A stretch of DNA of 64,000 bases from NCBI RefSeq assembly GCF_001189295.1, contig NZ_CP012159.1, positions 5,596,525-5,660,524 on the forward strand, given 5' to 3'. Numbering within the stretch: the stretch's first letter is position 1; each line of letters starts with the position of its first letter. The translations under genes were made by a program, and so were the position numbers. Below are positions 40,708 to 50,379 of the stretch, one piece after another. The stretch is from Chondromyces crocatus (GTDB lineage: Bacteria; Myxococcota_A; Polyangia; Polyangiales; Polyangiaceae). The notes beneath the pieces are model-generated. The model worked only from the letters and a program-made list of their open reading frames with translations, did no database searches and was not told where the DNA came from.

Positions 40708-42087
40708 ATGAGCACGACGATGGCTGCCGACCCCCCCCTTGGAGCGTTCAAGCATCCCGGCCTCGCGCTGGGGTCGACCCCCGTCCGGGCCGATGCGGCG
40801 CCGGACGTCGCGCGGTCGTCGACCTCGGTCCGGAGGGACGAAGGGTCGGACGGCGCGCAGGACCCGGACGGCGTGCAGGGGGCGACGTCGGTCCAGGGGG
40901 AGGAGGGGTCGGACCTCGCCGTGAGGGCGACGTCGGTCCAGGGGGACGCGATCGGGGCGGTGCTGGCCGAGCCAGAGCTCCGGCGCGCGCTGGAGAGCTT
41001 CGTGCGGCGGCGGGTGCCCGAGGCCGATGTGGACGATGTGGTGCAGACGGTGCTCTGCGACGCGCTCGCAGCGCCTGGGCGGCCCGGGGATCCGGAGGGG
41101 CTGCGCCGGTGGGTGATGGGGATCGCGCGGCACAAGGTGGTGGACCATCACCGCCGCGCGCTTCAAGAGGCGGTGGCCGAGCTGCCCGAGATGGCGGCGC
41201 CTCCGCCTCCCCTGGAGGAGCGGGCGATGGCGCGCTGGGCCGAGCGGCAGGCGGGCGGTGCGCGCGAGGCGACGGAGACGCTGCGCTGGATGGCGCGCGA
41301 GGGTGAGGGCGAGAAGCTGGAGAGCATCGCGGCCGAGGAGCAGGTGCCGCCGACGCGGGTGCGGCAGCGGGTGTCGCGGATGCGGCGCTGGATGCGGGAG
41401 CAGTGGCTGGCGGAGCTGGCCGCGGTGGCCGCGCTGTCGGTGCTGGCGTTCTTGCTCGCGCGTGCGGTGCTGAAGGAGGAGCCGCAGATCGCGCCGATGC
41501 CGGAGCTGCCGAAGGTGGGGCCCGAGATGGCGGATCCCATCGAACGAGGGCGCGCGCTGCGGGCCGCTGGCTTCGAGGCGTGCGAGCGCGCGGCGTGGTC
41601 GGAGTGCCTGGAGCGGCTGGACGAGGCGGCAGGGCTGGATCCAGCGGGCGATGCGGCGCCGCAGGTGGGCCAGGCGCGGGCACGGGCGCGGCAGGCGCTG
41701 GAGAGCGCGCCGAAGGCCGCGCCAGAGTCGACGTCGTTTGCGCCGATCGCACCGTCGTCGCTTGCACCGACCGCAGCGCCACCCGCGCCAGCGCCCGTGT
41801 CGACGTCGGAGAAATCTCGGTCGACGTCGAAGCTCGCACCCCCGCCGGACAGGCCAGTGAAGCCGCTGAAGCCGTTCGTCGACCCGAAGAAGGAGGCGGT
41901 GGTGGAGCCGCGGTCCGATCGGGAGGCGATGGAGCGCGAGAAAAAGGCGCTCGCTCAGAGGGAGCAGGAGGCGCGGGCGCTGAAGAAGCCGGTGTCGGGC
42001 AAGCCGTCGCCGACGTCGGGGAAGCCGGCCCCGGGCAAGCCAACCTCCCCGTCGGGCAAGGCGGCGTCCAAGTCGGAGCCGCTGTGA
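40708..42087 (+). CDS. ECF-like sigma factor with C-terminal membrane anchor
   Basis: A 459-residue protein. Residues 1-85 are low-complexity with repeated TSVQG and EGSD motifs (DNA repeat with 45-bp spacing at 40882 and 40927). Residues 85-155 match sigma-70 region 2 (VDDVVQTVLCDAL, WVMGIARHKVVDHHRR). Residues 205-235 fit a region 4 helix-turn-helix (IAAEEQVPPTRVRQRVSRMRRW). A single membrane helix follows (AVAALSVLAFLLARAVL), then about 200 residues rich in Pro, Ser, Lys and Ala containing a short TPR-like stretch. The tail would be periplasmic. GAGGGG lies 3 nt before the ATG at 40708; an ATG at 40720 is the alternative. The domain order places a sigma factor and a membrane sensor or anchor in one chain. 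Confidence 0.75.
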   Translation: MSTTMAADPPLGAFKHPGLALGSTPVRADAAPDVARSSTSVRRDEGSDGAQDPDGVQGATSVQGEEGSDLAVRATSVQGDAIGAVLAEPELRRALESFVRRRVPEADVDDVVQTVLCDALAAPGRPGDPEGLRRWVMGIARHKVVDHHRRALQEAVAELPEMAAPPPPLEERAMARWAERQAGGAREATETLRWMAREGEGEKLESIAAEEQVPPTRVRQRVSRMRRWMREQWLAELAAVAALSVLAFLLARAVLKEEPQIAPMPELPKVGPEMADPIERGRALRAAGFEACERAAWSECLERLDEAAGLDPAGDAAPQVGQARARARQALESAPKAAPESTSFAPIAPSSLAPTAAPPAPAPVSTSEKSRSTSKLAPPPDRPVKPLKPFVDPKKEAVVEPRSDREAMEREKKALAQREQEARALKKPVSGKPSPTSGKPAPGKPTSPSGKAASKSEPL

Positions 42088-42192
42088 GCGCCGCCGTCCC
42101 GACGCGCTTCAGGGCGCGCTGGGTGGCGTGTGAGGGGCTCGTCGAGGGGGGAGCGTGAGGGGCTCGTCGCGGGCTGGGGGAGGCGCCGAGGG

Positions 42193-44157
42193 CTAGGGGC
42201 GTCGCGGCGTGGCGGACTGGAGGAAGGCTGCCGCGGCGGATCGGATGTCTGCGTCCGGGTCCGCGGTGGCGACGCTCGTCAGGATGGCGCGGGCTGGCTC
42301 GTACTTGTCCATCGCGGCGCCGAGCAGGTTCACCACGGCGAGGCGAACGGTGGTCGAGACGTCGCGCGACAGCACGGTGCCGATGATGCTCGCGTGTCGA
42401 ACCAGGTCCCGGAAGCTCAGGGCGAAGACGGCCCCCTTGCGCACCTCCTCGCTCTCTTCGAGGTGCAGCACGCGGTCGATGGCGGTGTCCGCCACGCCAG
42501 GAGGCATGAAGCGCAGGGCGCGCACGGCCTCCAGGCGCATGCTGGGGCGCTCCGAGCCGAGCGCGCGGAGGATGAGGGGGAGGGCGTCGGGCGAGCCGGT
42601 GTTGCCGAGGGCGCTGAGCAGCAAGAGCTGCTCGTCCAGGCTACTCGCCTTCTCGTACTGGTCGATGAGCGTGCGCACCTCGCCGGCGCCCGACTCGGTG
42701 CCCATGGAGCGCGCCATCGCGCCGAGGATCAGCCGGCTGGTGCTCCGCTCCTCGTCGTTGGTCGAGCCCATGGTCTGCCGCACGGCGGAGAGGGCGTCCT
42801 CCGTGGGGGTCTTGACGAAGGCGAGCTGGGTCATCGCGCGAACGTGCATCTCCGTGGAGAGCGCGTCGTTCGTGATGATCTTGCCGAGGGCCTCCTGGGA
42901 AGCCGGGGTCCCCGAGGAGCCCAGGGCGCCGATGAGGACTCCTGCTTCTTCGGGGTCGAGTTCACCCGGTCGAAGCAGGAGATCGAGCAGCGCGCGTGCG
43001 GCGCCTGGGTCTCTGAGCAGCCGCTCGGTGATGGCCTGGAGCAGCGCGGCGCTCTCTCGGGAGCGCTCGTCTTCGCTCTTCAGCGCGCTGACGGCCTTCA
43101 GGTCACGCAGCAGCTCGGCGAGCGGGCGTGGATCGTCGGCGCCAGCGTCTTGCGGGAAGACGTGGGAGAGCGGGTGCTCGTCGAGTTCGCGCCAGTTCAC
43201 GACGCCCTCGTCGGTCGCTCCCTCGGCTGTGGTCTCGCTCCAGGTGACCACGAGCCGGCCGTCGTGACGGGCGTTGACGCCGCCTCGTTCCTTCACGCCG
43301 GGCCCGCCGTAGGTCAGGTCGAGCCGCTCCTCCGCCGTGCTGGTCCGCGCCCAGCCGTCGTCGTCCACCTCGATGGTGAGCGTCGAGCGCGGTGTGACGC
43401 CGAGGTCCGCGCCGACGGTCATGCGACCCTGGGGAGAGGCCACGGCGAGGTACCTCCGCTTCTCGATCGTGACGGCGTTCCCCTCGACGACATAGCCCGC
43501 GAGGAACTCGCCGGTGACGTCCTGCTGGATCCCTTCCCAGCGATGCATCCCCGCCGTCGAGGGGAAGACCACCTGCATCGCCGCCGGGATCTGCTTGAGG
43601 GCGAGCGCGACGTTCTGCTCCGTGGTGAGGCCCTGCGGCATGCGGACGCCCTCGATGCGTCCCGTGCGCGAGATCCGGAGGACGAGCGGCGTCGCAAGGA
43701 GGGCGCGCATCCGGGCGCCGAGCGAACCCTGGTCCGTGACCACGGGCTCACCCGGGACCTCGATGCGGATCTTCCGTGGGGTGAGCGCGGCGCGCACGAT
43801 GGCGTGCTCTTGCTGCTCGGCGATCACGTCGAGGCGGTAGCTGCCCTCGATGTCCACCTTCAGCGTTTGCGGAGGCACCTTCACCGAAGGATCGAGCAGC
43901 GCTCCGGCGTCGACCCGGAGCTTGCTCGACGAGGTGACTTCGTAGCGGCGCGTCGCGCCCACCTTCCACCGCAGCTTGCGGGCGCCCGTCACCGTCGCGG
44001 CGGTCGCCTGGGGGGGTCGTGCTTGCGACGCATGAGATGCCGCCGTGGCCGGCTCGCGTGTGAACCACGCGAGCCCCGCCACGGCGCCGACGAGACCGAT
44101 GGCGCCGCCCACCCGGCCGAGACGCACCGCGCGGCGCTCTGGTTTCGGTGCAGTCAT
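42193..44157 (-). CDS. Exported HEAT-repeat protein, vitellogenin-N-like front half
   Basis: A 654-residue protein with one N-terminal hydrophobic segment (about 17-32) serving as signal or anchor. Residues 60-320 are predicted mostly beta-strand, with paired Tyr/Arg-rich strands. Residues 340-650 are alpha-helical HEAT-like repeats, each with a conserved Ala-Val-Arg-Ala-Leu type helix. A beta-barrel followed by a helical solenoid is the layout of the lipid-transfer (vitellogenin N) module; that link is inference and no diagnostic motif was confirmed. It is the last gene of a three-gene - strand operon, 7 bp after the Cys-rich protein gene. Confidence 0.65.
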   Translation of the reverse strand: MTAPKPERRAVRLGRVGGAIGLVGAVAGLAWFTREPATAASHASQARPPQATAATVTGARKLRWKVGATRRYEVTSSSKLRVDAGALLDPSVKVPPQTLKVDIEGSYRLDVIAEQQEHAIVRAALTPRKIRIEVPGEPVVTDQGSLGARMRALLATPLVLRISRTGRIEGVRMPQGLTTEQNVALALKQIPAAMQVVFPSTAGMHRWEGIQQDVTGEFLAGYVVEGNAVTIEKRRYLAVASPQGRMTVGADLGVTPRSTLTIEVDDDGWARTSTAEERLDLTYGGPGVKERGGVNARHDGRLVVTWSETTAEGATDEGVVNWRELDEHPLSHVFPQDAGADDPRPLAELLRDLKAVSALKSEDERSRESAALLQAITERLLRDPGAARALLDLLLRPGELDPEEAGVLIGALGSSGTPASQEALGKIITNDALSTEMHVRAMTQLAFVKTPTEDALSAVRQTMGSTNDEERSTSRLILGAMARSMGTESGAGEVRTLIDQYEKASSLDEQLLLLSALGNTGSPDALPLILRALGSERPSMRLEAVRALRFMPPGVADTAIDRVLHLEESEEVRKGAVFALSFRDLVRHASIIGTVLSRDVSTTVRLAVVNLLGAAMDKYEPARAILTSVATADPDADIRSAAAAFLQSATPRRP

Positions 44158-44164
44158 GGTTCAC

Positions 44165-45916
44165 TCAATCCATCGGGACTTCGAAGCAAGGAGCGACGAT
44201 ATGGTAGTTCGTCCCGCAGTTGGACGGGCCGCAGTCTTCGACGCACCAGCCCCTCTCCGACATGGAGCAGAGCCCATCCCCGCAGTAGTACGTGGGGGGC
44301 GGGGGCGGAGGCGGAGGAGGCGGCGGCGGGCAGTCGCCAGGGCAGATGGAGCTGTTCTCTCCCGCCTGGCAGGTGCCGTCGCCGCACGTCGCCTGGCCGC
44401 ACGCCGGGGCGGAGGCGACGACCTGGCTGCTCGCCGACCACGCCGGATCCCAGTTCCACTTCTTGCGGAACGTCACGAAGACGAGCCGCACCCACGGCTC
44501 CACGTAGCCGTCCAGCGCCTTGGCCGAGACGTAGTGATCGAAGTCCCAGTGCAGGCGGCTGGCGATGTTGTCCGGCTCCTCGAAGAGCGCCGTCACCGTC
44601 GGGTTGTAGCTGGCGGTGATCAGGTTCACGCGCGCGTTCACGCCCGCGGCGACGATCCAGAAGTTCACCGAGATGCCGGCGCCGACCCATACGCCAGCGG
44701 TTGGGCTGACGCCGAAGGTGCCGCCGAGCAGCTTGCTGTCGTCGTGCTTCACGGGCGCCATCGAGAGCTTGGCGCCGACGTTGCCTCCAGCGTTGAATTT
44801 GAGGTTCACGGTGCCAGGGCCGAGGGGGATCACCACGGCGGCCTGGAAGAACGTCATGTTCTGCGCCCAGTTGAGCAGGTTGCCGACATCGGTCAGCTTG
44901 TTGACCTTCGGCATCGTCTTGACCACGGGCCACGACGAGCAGGATCGAGGCTGTGAACCCGCGCGGATCTGCGCCCCGGCCTGGTCGGGTCGCACGCTGG
45001 CCACCTGCTGGAAGTAGCTGCACCTGTCCTGGTTCTCTTTCTGGACCGGCAGCTTCGGGGGCGTGAAGCCCGTGGGGGTCTCGTTGGGGCTCATCTTGCC
45101 GCGGCGCCACACGTCGACGCCGAGCACGTTCAAGCGCACGTAGGCCTGCGTCACCTCGTCGGTCTGGGCGTGCGAGGCGCCGCCGAACACGGTCGATTCG
45201 AGCGCCGCTTCGGCCTTGATCACGTCACCCGAGAGGCCGGCGACGGTGGCGTTGACGGTGGCGTCGGCGCCGAGCTTGAGCTTCCAGTCCTTGTACTTGT
45301 GGAGGAAGCCCACGTTGGTCTTGAGCTTGAACCAGCCGTTGCGATCGCCGCTCTTGGGAGGGTCGGTCTTCTGCACGCTTCCCGCGCCGGCCCCCGAGCA
45401 CGTCGATGCGGCGGGCGCGGGCGGGGTGCTGCTCGGCCCGGGGCCCGACCAGCCGTCATAGACGCCGATGGCTCCGCAGGTGGTGGTCGTGTAGTAGATG
45501 TACTCTTGCCCTGCCGGACATTCCTGGTCCGAGCCCTCCGGGATGAGGGAGGCTTCCGGGACGAGGTGCATGATGGGTTCGGCCGGGCAGTACCCGTTCT
45601 CGCAGGGCGAGGGCCTCCACTGTTGCTGGCAGCCCATGTGGGGCTGTCGGCAGGTCTGGTAGTAGGTCGACGCCTGCGTGCAGGCGGTGTCGCAAGCATC
45701 GGCAGGTGGTGAAGGGGGTGGGGGTGGAGGGGGTGGTGGCGGCGGCTCGTAGGGCGGCTGCGGGCCGGGCGGCTCGCACGGGCCATCGACGAGGTTGCCC
45801 TCGCCCGAGAGGTCCATTTGTTCCAGGCACAGGGGAGGGCGTGCCGCCCCGTGCTGTGCAATGAACAGCGTCGACCCGAGCGCTGCGGCGGAAACGGTGC
45901 AGACGTAGGTTCGCAT
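44165..45916 (-). CDS. Secreted Cys-rich, Pro-rich protein
   Basis: A 583-residue protein. The ATG at 45916 is preferred because it begins a clear signal peptide (MRTYVCTVSAAALGSTLF); the longer open frame to 46165 would overlap the upstream gene. After the signal come a polyproline run, a Cys-rich segment, a central region of about 300 residues with alternating Gly and hydrophobic residues that suggests beta-structure, and two C-terminal Cys motifs of the form CGDGxC...C..DC, separated by a second polyproline run. CGDG-type Cys repeats are common in myxobacterial surface proteins. The function is unknown. It is co-directional with the genes on both sides (58-bp and 7-bp gaps). Confidence 0.7.
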   Translation of the reverse strand: MRTYVCTVSAAALGSTLFIAQHGAARPPLCLEQMDLSGEGNLVDGPCEPPGPQPPYEPPPPPPPPPPPSPPADACDTACTQASTYYQTCRQPHMGCQQQWRPSPCENGYCPAEPIMHLVPEASLIPEGSDQECPAGQEYIYYTTTTCGAIGVYDGWSGPGPSSTPPAPAASTCSGAGAGSVQKTDPPKSGDRNGWFKLKTNVGFLHKYKDWKLKLGADATVNATVAGLSGDVIKAEAALESTVFGGASHAQTDEVTQAYVRLNVLGVDVWRRGKMSPNETPTGFTPPKLPVQKENQDRCSYFQQVASVRPDQAGAQIRAGSQPRSCSSWPVVKTMPKVNKLTDVGNLLNWAQNMTFFQAAVVIPLGPGTVNLKFNAGGNVGAKLSMAPVKHDDSKLLGGTFGVSPTAGVWVGAGISVNFWIVAAGVNARVNLITASYNPTVTALFEEPDNIASRLHWDFDHYVSAKALDGYVEPWVRLVFVTFRKKWNWDPAWSASSQVVASAPACGQATCGDGTCQAGENSSICPGDCPPPPPPPPPPPPTYYCGDGLCSMSERGWCVEDCGPSNCGTNYHIVAPCFEVPMD

Positions 45917-45974
45917 ACTGTTCCCAGGACACGGGGTTTTCCTAGGACAGTCAAGCCTGTCCGCTCCCTGCCGA

Positions 45975-48900
45975 TCAGGGGGAGCTGGCCATCTGTTCGA
46001 GCAGGCGGCGGAGGGCCTGCTCGGCGCGGCGCTGGCGTTGCTCCTTCGGGAGCGCCTGGGCGGCGCGCAGGGCGGTGATGTCGTTGCAGAGGGGGGCCCG
46101 GTCGCCAGGGGGGAAGGTCTTGCAGAGCAGGTCGTGGGCGGCGGAGGCCTTCTCGGAGACGGCACCGTCGCGGTGCAGGATGCCCGCCACGTGGGTGATG
46201 AGGAGGGCGGCGGTCGCGAGCCGGGGGCTCACGTTCAGCCAGCGCTCGACGAACTCGGGCTGTTCGGTGAGGCGCGCGAGCAGATCCCAGCGGCTCTCTC
46301 GCTGCGCGAGATCGGTCATGAAGAGCATCACCTGCACGTGCCGGTTGAGGTCAGGGAGGTTCCGGGTCTCGGCGTGCAGGGCGAGCAGGTCGTCGACGGT
46401 GCCGTCGGCGAGGGTGAGGGAGGTGCAGTTGACGGCCACGCTGAGGGCATCGGCGCGGAGGGCCGGACCGATGGCAGGGGCGCGGCCGAGGGCGCGGGCG
46501 GCGCTGGTCAAGGTGGGGCTGCAGTGGCTCTCCTGCCGCTGGCGGGTGAGGAGCACGGCGGCGTCGTAGAGCAGGCCGTCGGTACGGAGCGCCTCCACGG
46601 CGCGGGTGAAGGCGTCGGGATCGTAGGTGCCCCGCTCGGCGGAGGTGAGGAACGCGTCGAGGTGGCGGAGCGTGCCGCACGCGGCCGACGCATTGCCCCG
46701 CCGCAAGCGGGGGAGCTTGGTCAAGGCGTCGGCGGCACGGAGGGAGAGGGCGAGGGGGTAGCCCTCGCAGGTGGGCTCTTCGTGGTGGCCGAGTTCCACC
46801 TTGGCGCTGGTGCACGGGAGCGGCTCGGCGAGGGCGGCGAGCGAACGCCGGGTCCTGGCGAGCAAGGGGGCGAACCCCGCGTGCGAGGCAAGGCCGAGCG
46901 GGCTGGTGTCGAGGATCTCGTTCACCTCTGCGTCGGTGGCCGTCCGCGGGATGAGCGGGCGGAGCACCGTCCACAGGTCGCCAGCGAGCAGGGGCTGCCC
47001 TGCCTCGGCGGCGAGCTGCGCGGTGAGGGCGAGCGTGCCGCGGGCGCTGCTGCCCCATGCTACCGGGTCGGCCTGGGCGTGGGCGCGATCGCCGAGGCGC
47101 AGGCCGAAGGTGAGCGTGCTGATGGCGCGTCGGGCAGCCGTGGCGCCGCGCTCTCGATCGCCGTCGAGGTAGTGGTAGGCCGCCGCGAGCGCGGCCAGGT
47201 GGACATAGTAGCTGGCGGTGTCCTCGGTCGCGGTGTCGCCGCCGTCGGGTTCGATCTGCACGGAGAGCGTGCCCTCGGGCTTCGCAGGCGTTCTCAGCCC
47301 CAGGCCGAGCTGAAAGGCGTTGCCGTTCTCGAGCAGCCCGCTGCCGTAGGAGATCTTGAAGCTGAGCGAGAGGACACGGGTCGCCGTCTTCTCGTCGTAC
47401 CGGTAGGTGATGCGGGGGACGGTGAGGCCGCGCTGCTCGGCGTGGTCGAGGACGCCGTCGAGCGTCTTGCGGGCCTCGGCGTGCCTTCCTTGGCTGAACG
47501 CGTGGCCCGCCTCCAGGACCGACATGAAGGGGCCCGCGTCGACGCGGGTGCAGGTGTCGTCGGTCGCCGAGCGCATGCCCTCGGCGTAGGTCGAGGGATC
47601 GTAGGGCTTGCCGGACTTCGCCTTCCAGGCCTCGGCCAGGTAGTGGAGCATCCAGGTGGTGCGTGAGCCGCTCTTCTGCGCGAGGTCGAGGCTGGGCTTG
47701 AACAGGTCGTCTTCGCCGAGGGCCGAGTAGAGGAGCGTGACGAGGAGCCAGAGGTCGGCCTGGTCGCGCTGGCCTCGGTCGGTGAACGCTCTGGCATAGC
47801 CGAGGAGCAGCTCTCTCAGGTCGACGCTGCCCTGACCCTGCGGCATCTGCGCGAGTGCGTCGAAGAGGGCGACGCCGGCCGAGCCGTCGTGGGCGTCGTC
47901 GCGAAAGAAGGCGTGGAGGGTGGCGAGGGTGCGCGGGAGCAAGGCGCCGCTTTCCCGGGCGACCTCCTCCGGGCTCCTGGATTCGAGGATCGCGCGGGCG
48001 AGGCCGTAGGTGCTGGTGAGCGCGCCCGCGAGGGGGTGTTCGTTCCAGTCGCGCAGGCCGGCGGCGACGGTGGTCTGTGCGTCGGCCTTGGGGATCGAGA
48101 ACGCGACGAGGGCGCGCGCGCCGGGACGGCCTTTCGGCCGAGGGCTCATCAGGTCCATGGCGTCGGAGAGCAGGACGGTGACCATCCGGGCCCGCCGGAT
48201 CCAGGCGCCGTCGCCCGTGCGGTAGCGCGGGGAGAGGAGGATGCGGCGGCGCACGTCGCCGAGGCGGGCGAGGGCGCGGCGCATCGCCGGGGTGTACCTG
48301 GCGTCCTCGTCGGCGCAGGTGTCCGGCGCGGGGGGACTGTGGGCGAGCTTGGCGGAGCCGAGGGCGATGAGGCCGTCGGCGAAGGTGGTGAGGTCGTCGA
48401 GCAAGCCCGCGGGGGCGGGTTCGTCGGCGAGGCTGGCAAGGGCGCGCTGCAGGTCGTCGCGGGCCTTGCGTCGCTCTGCGGGGAAGCGGGCGACGTCGGT
48501 GAGGTCGGGGTCGAGCTGCTTGTCGACGCCGAGGGCGGCGTACCTTCCGAGGCTCGCTGCGAGCTGTCCGAGGCCGGGGAAGGGGAGGGCGGCGTCTGAT
48601 GCGAGGGCGCGCGCCACCTGCGCAGCGGAGAAGGAGACGTCGGGCGCCTGGTCGGTGACGACCCGGTAGAGGGCGTCGGCGGCGTAGAGGCCGGCCACGT
48701 CCCAGCCGGTGCGCTTCGTCATGTCCCCACGCAGCTTGGCGGTGATGGCGCCCTGGAGGGCCGTGAAATGCGCCGTCTGGAGCGCAGGGGGATACGAGGT
48801 GCCGATGATCAGGCCGGAGAGCACGCCGTTCGCGACCTCTGCGGCGTCCTCTGCGGCGGCGAGCTTGCGCTGCACGCTGGTCTGGGTGAGGCCGGCCACG

Positions 48901-50294
48901 GCGTCGCGGAGCCGCTCGTCGCCGAGCGCGCCGGGCGCGTACGCGAGGAGGACGATGGAGAGGGTGCGGAAGCGCGCGGGTTCGGCAGCGGCGAGCTGCT
49001 TCAACGCGGTGAGGTGGGCGAGGCCGAGGTCGGTGACGCGCTTGTAGAGCGGTGTGTCCGAAAGGCTCAGGCCGTGCGCGTCGCCGCGCTGGAGCAGTAG
49101 GCGCGGAGCGATCGCCCACACCGTCCCGGTGGCGGTGGCGAGGTCGACCATGGATTCGTAGCGAGGGAGCCACGCGCTCAGGGGGAGCGAGCCAGCAGGA
49201 ATCGACGTGTCGGGCGAGGTCGCCGGGGCGAGGGTGCTGGGCAAGGGCGCGAGCGCGCTGGCGAGGCGCGAGGCGAACATCAGATCGCGCGCGTCTTCCA
49301 TCGGCGGGGCGAAGGGTGGGGCGCATCCGCGCACCTGGCCGTAGAAGCTGGTGATCGCCTCCTGTCGTTCGGGCCGTATGCCGCGCAGGACCGAGGCGCC
49401 TCGTGTCTTCCAGGCTTCATGCTCCTTCGAGGCGAGGTGTACGCGGAGGAGATCGGCGTAAGGGGTGGTCGTCGCGGTCGTGGTCGGCTCTGGAGGCGGA
49501 GGGGCGGGATCGCCGAGGGGTTCGAGGGCGACGCCGGCATTGGCGAGCAGGAAGAGGGCGTAGCGGGCCCGGAGCACGGGCTCGTCGTTGGGATCGCGTG
49601 TCGCGATCGCGGCGGCGAGGCGGTCGGCTGCGCGGGCGGCGTCGACGTAGTGGAAGGCGCCGGCGGCAGTGAAGGCCTCCCGGAGGGATGCGTCGAGGGA
49701 GGCGTCCTGGTCCAGCGAAGCGAGCGTCGGGTCGACCTGGAGGAGCGGCGGCAGCCCGACGAGGAAGGGCCGCAGGGGATCGGCAGGGAAGAGCTGGTGG
49801 ACGGCGCGGCCGCGGACGTGGACCAGGAGGCCGAGCCCCGCCGCGTCGCCCAGGGCGAGGAGCAGCGCGTTCGCGTCGAGGTGGTCGGGGGCGGGGAGCT
49901 CGGGGGACTCGACCCAGCGTGCGCCGCGCGTGGCAGGGCGCTTCAGGCCGGTGGGCGCCGCGCCCTCCACGAGAATGGCGACGCCAGACGATCGAGGTTG
50001 CCCCTGTCCGGTCGCAGGAGGCAGCGCGCCGCGAAGGCGAACCCAGGGATCGGTCGCGTCTCTGGAGGCGCGGGCGTCGAGGTAGGCGCCGACGAGATCG
50101 TGGGTGGCGCGACCCTCGGCGAGGGCGATCCCGAGGGCGCGCTCGCAGGCGCCGAGATCCGAAGGATCGCAGCGTTGTCCACTGAACGAAGGCGCTTGCC
50201 CTGCGCTGGTCGCGCCGCAGGCCGTCACGCCGGAACCCAGTGCGGTGATGATGGCCATGGCACGCAGGCCAGCCGAGAGCGGACGAGGCAGCAT
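45975..50294 (-). CDS. Giant lipoprotein, alpha-helical, unknown function
   Basis: A 1439-residue protein with a lipoprotein signal (hydrophobic 9-25, GVTAC with Cys about 26). The rest is Ala/Leu-rich and mostly helical, with TPR-like stretches in the last third and scattered Cys pairs. No catalytic motif or known family was recognised. It is the first gene of the - strand set 50294 to 42193, so its partners are probably the Cys-rich and HEAT-repeat proteins. It is divergent from the oligopeptide importer operon (85-bp gap). Confidence 0.7.
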   Translation of the reverse strand: MLPRPLSAGLRAMAIITALGSGVTACGATSAGQAPSFSGQRCDPSDLGACERALGIALAEGRATHDLVGAYLDARASRDATDPWVRLRGALPPATGQGQPRSSGVAILVEGAAPTGLKRPATRGARWVESPELPAPDHLDANALLLALGDAAGLGLLVHVRGRAVHQLFPADPLRPFLVGLPPLLQVDPTLASLDQDASLDASLREAFTAAGAFHYVDAARAADRLAAAIATRDPNDEPVLRARYALFLLANAGVALEPLGDPAPPPPEPTTTATTTPYADLLRVHLASKEHEAWKTRGASVLRGIRPERQEAITSFYGQVRGCAPPFAPPMEDARDLMFASRLASALAPLPSTLAPATSPDTSIPAGSLPLSAWLPRYESMVDLATATGTVWAIAPRLLLQRGDAHGLSLSDTPLYKRVTDLGLAHLTALKQLAAAEPARFRTLSIVLLAYAPGALGDERLRDAVAGLTQTSVQRKLAAAEDAAEVANGVLSGLIIGTSYPPALQTAHFTALQGAITAKLRGDMTKRTGWDVAGLYAADALYRVVTDQAPDVSFSAAQVARALASDAALPFPGLGQLAASLGRYAALGVDKQLDPDLTDVARFPAERRKARDDLQRALASLADEPAPAGLLDDLTTFADGLIALGSAKLAHSPPAPDTCADEDARYTPAMRRALARLGDVRRRILLSPRYRTGDGAWIRRARMVTVLLSDAMDLMSPRPKGRPGARALVAFSIPKADAQTTVAAGLRDWNEHPLAGALTSTYGLARAILESRSPEEVARESGALLPRTLATLHAFFRDDAHDGSAGVALFDALAQMPQGQGSVDLRELLLGYARAFTDRGQRDQADLWLLVTLLYSALGEDDLFKPSLDLAQKSGSRTTWMLHYLAEAWKAKSGKPYDPSTYAEGMRSATDDTCTRVDAGPFMSVLEAGHAFSQGRHAEARKTLDGVLDHAEQRGLTVPRITYRYDEKTATRVLSLSFKISYGSGLLENGNAFQLGLGLRTPAKPEGTLSVQIEPDGGDTATEDTASYYVHLAALAAAYHYLDGDRERGATAARRAISTLTFGLRLGDRAHAQADPVAWGSSARGTLALTAQLAAEAGQPLLAGDLWTVLRPLIPRTATDAEVNEILDTSPLGLASHAGFAPLLARTRRSLAALAEPLPCTSAKVELGHHEEPTCEGYPLALSLRAADALTKLPRLRRGNASAACGTLRHLDAFLTSAERGTYDPDAFTRAVEALRTDGLLYDAAVLLTRQRQESHCSPTLTSAARALGRAPAIGPALRADALSVAVNCTSLTLADGTVDDLLALHAETRNLPDLNRHVQVMLFMTDLAQRESRWDLLARLTEQPEFVERWLNVSPRLATAALLITHVAGILHRDGAVSEKASAAHDLLCKTFPPGDRAPLCNDITALRAAQALPKEQRQRRAEQALRRLLEQMASSP

Positions 50295-50379
50295 GGGAAG
50301 CTACACCTTACACGAACCGACCGTCAGGCCGTGCCGCTAACCGCTGCGCGCGCTGGCGGCGACGTGATAGCTGGTGGGC

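Noticed and set aside
42130-44619. An 829-codon + strand open frame
   Set aside because: It overlaps two supported - strand genes and has the composition of an antisense shadow.
45917-46165. Upstream extension of the Cys-rich protein
   Set aside because: It overlaps the upstream lipoprotein gene and would hide the clear signal peptide starting at 45916.
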